Shown here piece by piece: positions 9,801 to 18,800 of a stretch of DNA of 26,850 bases. A program made the translations under genes and the position numbers. This DNA comes from Saprolegnia diclina VS20 (lineage: Eukaryota; Oomycota; Saprolegniomycetes; Saprolegniales; Saprolegniaceae), in contig NW_008246089.1 of assembly GCF_000281045.1 (NCBI RefSeq), positions 69,864-96,713 of the forward strand, read 5' to 3'. Numbering within the stretch: position 1 is the first letter of the stretch; the number at the start of each line of letters is the position of its first letter. Below the pieces are notes generated by a model. The model was not told where the DNA came from, did no database searches, and was given only the letters and a program-made list of their open reading frames with translations.

Positions 9801-12800
9801 GCCGCGCAAAGCGCAAGGAGAACTCGTTCCAAGACGTGCTCAAGATGCTGTCGCCGGGCTTGCTCCTCTCGTCGTACGACGTGTTGCACACGTGCTTGCA
9901 TGCGATGGAGCAGTATGTGCTCACGTGGCTGCAGTACCAAGCGCTCTGGGACATGGAGGCGAGCCGTGTCATTGGCAAGATTGGCACCGACATTGGCCAG
10001 TGGCAGCAGCTGCTCGTCGAGATCAAGGACGAGCGCTCCAAGTTTGACACGGTCGTCAACACGAAGCGGTTTGGGCCGATGCTCGTCAACTTTCAGCAAG
10101 TCCAGGCCCAAGTTAACGTCAAGTACGACGCGTGGCACACGGAGTTCTTGTCGCACTTTGCAGAGATGCTCTCGTCGCAAGTCGCGGCCTTTTACACGGA
10201 GATCTCGGCCAAGCGGTCGCTTCTCGAGATGCACACGCTCGAAGCGGCAACGTCGCAGGTCGTCGCGACGGTGACCATGATCCAGGAGCTCCGCATGGCC
10301 AAGCCCGAGTGGGAGCTCTTGATTGAAGGCTTCCTTGCGGGCGAGAAGGTGCTCAAGCGCCAGCGCTTCAAGTTCCCGCCGTCGTGGCCCGAGCTCGCCA
10401 ACGTCGAGGGTGAGTGGGCGGCGTTCCTCCAGCTGCTCCAGCGCAAGACGGATGCGATGGAAAGCCAGCTGCCGCAGCTCCAAGCCAAGATTATGGACGA
10501 GCACAACGTCCTGACCAAGAAGATTGAGGCGACTGTGACCGAGTGGGACGCGACCAAGCCGCTCCAGGGTGCTCAGCTTCCCCAAGCAGCATTGGACTTG
10601 ATCCAGCTCTTTGACACCAAGCTGACGCTGCTGGCGCAAGATACCAAAAAGATGGAGGCAGCGCGGAAGGCGCTCAACCTTCTCTCGCGTGGCAATGTCT
10701 CGTCGAGCGACGCCGACTTGCTTGAACGTACGATGGAAGAGCTCGGTGGTCTGCGCGAAGTGTGGTCGTCGCTGGCGGCGACGTGGTCGCGCATGGAGGA
10801 GCTCAAGGAGTCGCCGTGGTCGGCGGTGCAGCCGCGCAAGCTCCGAAAGCAGCTCGACGAGCTTCTCGATGGTCTCAAGGCGCTGCCCGCGCGGGTGCAG
10901 CAGTACGAGGCGTTCGACTACTTTTTCCAGGCGATGCAGTCGTACAAGAGCACCAACAGTCTTTTGACGGACCTCAAGTCGGACGCGATTCGCGACCGGC
11001 ACTGGAAGCAGATTCTGCGCCTCCTCAACATCAAGTCGTCCTTCTCGGAGCTGAGCTTGCGCAGCTTGTGGGACGCCAAGCTTGCGGCGCACGACAACAC
11101 GCTCAAGAGCATCATCCGCACGGCGCAAGGCGAGATGGCGCTGGACGAGTTTCTGCGCCAAGTCGCCGAGCACTGGACGACGTATGCGCTGGATCTGGTC
11201 AACTACCAGAACCGGTGCCGCATCATCAAGGGCTGGGACGACATGTTCTCGAAGCTCGATGAGCACCTCAACAGTCTCCAGAGCATGAAGCAGAGCCCGT
11301 ACTACCGTGTCTTTGCCGAGTCGGCCGAGAGCTGGGAAGAGAAGCTCACGCGCGTCCGGTCCATCTTTGACTTTTGGATTGACGTCCAGCGCCGGTGGGT
11401 GTACCTCGAGGGCATTTTCTTTGGCTCGGCCGACATCAAGCAGCAGCTGCCAAAGGAATACGCCCGCTTCCAGTCCGTCGACAACGAGTTTGTGTCGACG
11501 ATGAAGCGCGTGACGCACAAGCCACTCATCCTCGAGGTCTCGAGCATCCCCAACTTGCTCCACACGCTCGAGCGCCAGCAAGACATGATGGGCAGCATCC
11601 AGCGTGCGCTCGGCGAGTACCTTGAGCGCCAGCGCGCTGCGTTTCCCCGCTTCTACTTTGTCGGCGACGAAGACTTGCTCGAAATGATTGGCAACAGCAA
11701 GGAGCCCAAGCAGATCCAGCGCCATCTCAACAAGATGTTTGCCGGTGTCGCGGCCCTCGAGATGAACGACGCGGGTGCGATCATCGGCCTTGTTTCCAAG
11801 GAAGGCGAGGTTGTCCGCCTCAAAACACCCGTGTTTCCGAGCGAGGACACGCGCATCAACGTCTGGCTCGCCAACGTCGAGAAGCAAATGCGATCAACGC
11901 TGGCGTCGCTGCTGGAAGAGGCGCTCGCAACGACTGGCGACTACCTCGCTTGGGTTGCGGCCTTTCCCGCCCAAATCGTACTTCTCGCGACGCAGGTGCA
12001 GTGGACGGAGCAGATTGAAGCTGTGCTTCGGAGCCGCAGCAACGACTTTAGCGCGGTTGTCACGGCCGTCGAAGGGCTTCTTCAGCTCCTCAGTGAGCGC
12101 GTTCTCTCGGATCTTGCCCAAGACGTCCGGAAGAAGTACGAGCAGCTGATTACGGAGCTTGTGCACCAGCGCGACGTGACGCGCCGCCTCAATAAGGCGC
12201 AGCTCACGGGCTCGGACGACTTTCGGTGGCTCTACCACATGCGCCACTACATGTACCCAAACGAAGTCGACCCGCTCAAGAAGCTGCGCATCTGCGTCGC
12301 GAACGCGTCGTTCTCGTACGGCTTCGAGTACCTCGGCGTGGGTGAGCGCCTCGTGCACACGCCACTTACGGAGCGCTGCTACCTGACGCTGACGCAGGCG
12401 CTCGACTTTGGTATGGGCGGCAACCCCTTCGGCCCCGCCGGCACGGGTAAGACCGAGTCGGTCAAGATGCTCGGCATGCAACTCGGGCGCTTCGTGCTCG
12501 TCTTCAATTGCGACGAGAACTTTGACTTTCAAGCCATGGGCCGCATCTTTGTCGGTCTCTGCCAAGTCGGCGCGTGGGGCTGCTTCGACGAATTCAACCG
12601 CCTTGAGGAGCGCGTGCTCTCGGCCGTGTCGCAGCAAATTCTGGCGATCCAAGGCGGTCTCATCCAGCGCAAGAAGACAGAGGCGACGTCGTCTGTCATT
12701 GAGCTCCTCGGCAAGTCGGTGCTCTTGCACCCGGACGTTGGCATCTTTGTGACGATGAACCCTGGCTACGCGGGGCGCTCGAACCTCCCGGACAATTTGA

Positions 12801-15800
12801 AGCAGCTCTTCCGCAGTATTGCGATGGTCGCGCCTGACCGCGAGCTCATTGCGCAGGTGATGCTCTTTTCGCAGGGCATCACGACGGCCGAGTACATGGC
12901 GGCCAAAGTCGTCCTCCTCTTCAATCTCTGCGAGGACCAGCTCTCCAAGCAGCCGCATTATGACTTTGGCTTGCGTGCGCTCAAGTCGGTGCTCGTCTCC
13001 GCGGGCCAGTTGAAGCGCAACTTGACTGCGACGTCGACCGCATCGATCGCCGACATTGAAGCCGAAGCGCTCATCCGGTCCGTGTGCGACACGGTCGTGC
13101 CCAAGCTCGTGGCGAGTGACGTGGCCATTTTTGAGACGTTGCTCCAAGGTGTCTTCCCCGGCACCGACGTGCACCGCGTCAACGAGCCCGAGCTGCGCGC
13201 GCAGATCGTGCAGATTGCCACGTCAAAGCACTTGGTGCCGCACGACAAGTGGGTCGAGAAGGCGCTGCAGCTCTACCAGGTGATGCAGCTCCGCCACGGT
13301 GTCATGCTCGTCGGTCCCAGCGGCATGGGCAAAACGACCGCGTGGAAGGTGCTACTCGAAGCGATGGAGCGCGTCGACGGCAAGAAGGGCGAGGCGTACG
13401 TTATCGACCCAAAGGCGATTTCGAAAGAGCAGCTCTACGGCACGCTCGACAACACGACGCTCGAATGGTCGGACGGTGTCTTTACGCACCTGCTGCGCCA
13501 AGTCCTCAACAACGTGCGTGGCGAGAGCGAGAAGCGCCACTGGATCCTCTTTGATGGCGACGTGGACCCTGAGTGGGCCGAGAACCTCAACTCGGTCTTG
13601 GACGACAACCGACTCTTGACGCTGCCATCGGGCGAGCGCCTTGAGATCCCGCCGAACGTCTGGATCATGATGGAGACGGAGACGCTCAAGTACGCGACGC
13701 TCGCGACCGTGAGTCGCTGCGGCATGGTGTGGTTTGCAACCGATACGCTCGAGACGTCGCACGTTGTGGACCACTTTTTGCAGTCGATTGCCAACGACAG
13801 CAGCCTGCGGACCACGTTTGCCATGCAGGACGACGAGTGGGCTCACTTTACGGCCGCGCGAGCCATCTTTTCCGAGACGTCGCGCGCGCTGTTTACGACG
13901 TCGCCGCTCGTGGTTCATTGCCTTGAGTTTGCTATGTCGCAGCCGCACATTATGGACGTCGACCGGCTCCGCTTGCTCATGAGCATGTTTTCGCTCTTGT
14001 CCAAGGGGCTCGTGCACATTGCCGAGTACAACGAGTCGCACAGCGACTTTCCGATGAACGAGGCGCATGTGCAAGCGTTCACGCCCAAGTGGCTCGTCTT
14101 CAGCATCATCTGGGGCTTTGGTGGCTCCATGGACATTGCGCACCGCGTGAAATTGGCCGAGTTCCTGAGCAGCATCAACACCAACGTGCCGCTTCCGACG
14201 CTCAGCACCGAGAACGCAAGCCTCCTCGACTTTGAGGTGCAGGTCAAGGACGGCGAGTGGGTCCCGTGGGTCTACTCGGTGCCGCAGCTGGAGCTCGAGA
14301 GCCACCGCGTGTTGTCGACCGATGTGGTCGTCACCACTGTCGACACGGTGCGTCACGTCGAGGTCCTCCGCGGTTGGCTCGCGCAGCACAAGCCGCTCAT
14401 CCTCTGCGGTCCGCCGGGCTCGGGTAAGACGATGACGCTGACGTCGACGCTCAACTCGCTGCCCGAGTTTGAGCTCGCGAGTCTCAACTTTTCGTCGGGG
14501 ACAACGCCCGAGCTCATTCTCAAGACGTTTGCGCAGTATTGTGTGTACAAGAAGACGCTCCAAGGCACGATCATGATGCCGCACGCACCCGGCAAGTGGC
14601 TCGTCGTGTTTTGCGACGAAATCAACTTGCCGCAAGCCGACAAGTACGGCACGCAGCGCGTCGTGACGTTTCTTCGTCAGCTCGTCGAGCAAGGCGGGTT
14701 CTGGAAGGAGAAGACGTGGGTGCACCTTGAGCGCATCCAGTTTGTGGGCGCTTGCAACCCGCCGACGGACCCCGGTCGTGTCCCGCTCTCGTCGCGGTTT
14801 CTGCGGCACGCGCCCGTGCTCTTTGTGGACTTTCCCGCGTACAACTCGCTCAAGCAGATTTACGGCACGTTCAACCGCGCGCTCCTCAAGCTCACGCCGA
14901 GCCTAAAAGCGTACCAAGTGCCCGTGACGGACGCGATGGTCGAAGTGTACAACAAGAACCAGACGCGCTTCACCGCCGAGATGCAGCCGCACTACATTTA
15001 CTCGCCGCGTGAGCTCTCGCGCTGGATGCGCGCCATGTACGAGGCGATCGAGCCCCTCGAGTACGAGATCGACGTGGAGACGCTGGTCAAACTCCTCTTC
15101 CACGAGAGTCTCCGTCTCTTTATGGATCGCCTTGTGACGCCGGACGAGCGCGACTGGTGCTACGCAACGTCCAAGTCGGTGCTCCAGACGCACTTTCCCG
15201 GCCCGTCGCACGCGCTCGAGACGGGCGTCGGCGTCCACCACGAGCCGATTCGATTCAGCACGTGGCTCAGCAAGCACTACGTCCAAGCGACGACGTCGGA
15301 GCTGCGCAAGCACATTGAGGCGCGACTCCGTGTGTTTTACGAAGAGGAGCTCAACGTGCCGCTCGTGGTCTTCGACTCGGTCATTGACCACGTCTTGCGC
15401 ATTGACCGTGTGCTGCGGCAGCCGCTCGGCCACTTGCTTCTCGTCGGCGAGAGTGGCGCCGGCAAGACGGTCCTCTCGCGCTTTGTGAGCTGGATGAACG
15501 GCATGTCGGTGTTCCAGATCAAACTCACAACCAACTACACGCTGGCCAACTTTGACGACGACCTCCGCGTCGTGCTCAAGCGCTGTGGCTGCGACGGCGA
15601 GCGCATTTGCTTCATCTTTGACGAAAGCAACGTGCTCGACGCGGCGTTCCTCGAGCGCATGAACGCGCTGCTCGCGTCCGGTGAAGTGCCCGGTCTCTTT
15701 GAGGATGACGAGCACACGTCGCTCATGCACGCATGTCGCGAGGCAATCCGACGCGACAACGTCACGATCGAGAACACGGACGACGAGCTCTTCAAGTACT

Positions 15801-18800
15801 TTACCAAGCAAGTGCAGCGCAACATGCACGTGGTATTTACGATGAACCCGGCGGCCGGCGACTTTCAGAACCGCAGCAAGACGTCGCCCGCGCTCTTCAA
15901 CCGCTGCGTCGTCGACTGGTTTGGCACGTGGTCGGACCACGCGCTCGCGCAGGTTGCGTCCGAGTTTACGCTCCCGCTCGACTTTGAAGAGACCGACTAT
16001 GTCATGCCCGGTGAAGCACGCGCGTTCTTGGACGCGCTGACGCCCAACTTGGCCTACACGTTCCACGACGCGGTCGTCGGCAGCATCGTCCAGTTCCACC
16101 ACGCGGTGCTGGAGCTCATGCACCGCCTCGCCAAGCGCCACGCCAAGGCCAACCACATTTCGCCGCGCGACTACCTCGAGTTTATCCGGCACTTTGTGAC
16201 GCTGTACGGCAAGAAGCGCGGTCAGCTCGAAGAGCAGCAGCTGCATCTCAACGTCGGTGTCGAGAAGATTGTGGCCACACACAACCAAGTCGCAGAGCTT
16301 CAGGCGCAGCTCGGCGCCAAGGAGAAGGAGCTCCAGCGCAAGGACGTGGAAGCCAACGAGAAGCTGCAGCTCATGGTTGTCGAGCAGAATGAGGCGCAGA
16401 AGAAGAAGAAGGAGACGGAGAGCCTCGCGGCCGACCTCACCAAGCAAGACGATGAGATCCGATCGCGCAAGGTCGTCGTCGAGCACGACCTCGCGCAGGC
16501 CGAACCGGCGTTGATCGAAGCGCAGTCGTCGGTCAACTCGATCCGCAAGACGCAGCTCGATGAGATTCGTGCGCTCGCGCGGCCGCCCAACGCCGTGCGT
16601 CTGACGCTGGAAGCCGTCGCGATCATGCTTGGCGAGTCGGCGCTCGACTGGGCCGATTTGCGCAAGTTTATCCGCAAGGACGACTTTATCGCGTCTGTTG
16701 TCAACTTCGACTCGGAGAAGCTCACGGCCAAGCAGCGCGCGGTCATCAACGGCAACTACCTCTCCAAGACGGACGAGTTTGACTACGAAAAGGTCAACCG
16801 TGCCTCCAAGGCGTGCGGTCCGCTCTTCAAGTGGGTCGTGTCGCAGATCAACTACACGGAGATTCTGCATCGCATCCAGCCGCTGCGGAACGAAGTCCAG
16901 ACGCTCGAAGACCAGAGTGCGGGTCTGCGTCAAGAGTACACGGAGGCCACCGCCATGATTGCGCAGCTCGAGACGCGCATCCAGAGCTACAAGCAAGAGT
17001 ACGCAGCGCTCATTTCCGAGGCGCAGCTCATCTCGAGCGACATGGCGACGGTCAAGAAGAAGGTCGAGCGCTCCGTGGCGCTGCTCGAGAACCTTTTGAG
17101 CGAGCGCGAGCGCTGGGAGGCCGGCTCCAAGGAGTTTGAGACGCAGATGAAGACACTCGTCGGCGACACACTTCTCAGCGCGGGCTTTCTCACGTACCTT
17201 GGGTTCCTCGACCACCAACAGCGCAAGCTGCTCGTCGAGGACTGGCGCGACATTCTCGTCTCGATGCGCGTGCCGACGACGGACGGGCTCAGCTTTGTCG
17301 AGTACCTCTCGGCGCCGGCCGACCGCCTCTTGTGGGCCGCGTCGGATCTGCCGTCGGACACGCTCTGCGTCGAGAATGCGATTGTGCTCGCGCGCTTCCA
17401 TCGCTTCCCGCTCATCATTGACCCGTCGGGGCAAGCCGCGAGCTTTATGATCAACCTCTTCAACAGCAACCCCGCGACCAAGATCTCGCAAACGTCGTTT
17501 TTGGACGCGTCGTTCATGAAGGTGCTCGCGAGTGCGATCCGGTTTGGTACGGCGCTCCTCGTGCACGACGTCGAGAACATTGACCCGATTTTGAACCCCG
17601 TGCTCAACCGCGAGCTGTACAAGACGGGTGGCCGCGTCTTGATTCGCCTCGCGGGCGAAGAGATCGACTACTCGCCCGACTTTCGACTGTTTCTGATCAC
17701 GCGGGACCCGAGCTGCCGCTTCTCGCCCGACATTTGCTCGCGCGTGACGTTTGTCAACTTTACCGTCACGCCGAGCTCGCTCGAGTCGCAGGCGCTTGCG
17801 CTGCTGCTCAAAAGCGAGGAGCCCGAGATTGACGCGAAGCGCTCGTCGCTCCTCAAGCTCCAGGGCGAGTACAACGCGAAGCTCCGGCAGCTCGAGGACG
17901 CGCTTTTGCAGCAGATCAATAGCGTCCAGGGCAACATTCTCGACGACGACCGCGTCATCAACACGCTTGAGAGCATGAAGGCCGAGGCCGCCGACATCAC
18001 GGCGCACGTGGCCGACACGCACGTGACGATGGCCAACATTGAGCTCGCGACCAACAAGTTCAAGCCCCTCGCGCACGCGTGCACGCAGCTCTTTTTCACG
18101 CTCGAGAACCTCGGGTCGGTGCACTTTTTGTACCAGTACTCGCTCGCGTTCTTTCTCAAGATGCTCACGAGCGTGCTCACGTCGACATCGTCCGACCCGG
18201 ACGGGCGACTGGCCTTCGTGAGCAATGCGCTCTTTGCGCAGATGGTGCGCCGCGTCGCCAAGGGCCTCCTCGAGGACGACAAGCTCATGTTTGCGTTGCG
18301 CGTCGCCCAAGTGTACTTGGAGCTGCAGCACCACCAAGCAGGCGCCGACGTGCCGAGCCAAGCCGAGTGGGACGTCTTCTTCCAGCGGTTTGGCGGGGCC
18401 AAAGCCGTACCCGCGCTCGCGGCGGTCGCGCACGACGTGCGGGATCGCGTCGGAAAGTTGCTTGGCGCTGCATCGTTTGCGGCGAACGCAGCGCATCTCG
18501 AGGCCAACCAAGACGAATGGGCTTCGTTCCTTAGCCACGCGGCGCCCGAGACGGTCGTCCCGACGGGTTGGGATGCGGGCGTGACGTCGCCGTACCGGGC
18601 GGCGTTCCGGACGATGGCGCTCGTGGCCGTCGCACGCCCCGACCGGTTCCCGTTTGCTGTGGAAGCGTTCTTGGTGGCCGTCTTTGGTGCGGACTTTCCG
18701 TGGCGCGGCCAGGTCGAGTTTGCGGACCAAGTCGCGCACGAGACGGAGGCGACGCGGGGCATCCTCCTCTGCTCCAAGACGGGCTTTGACGCGAGCGGAC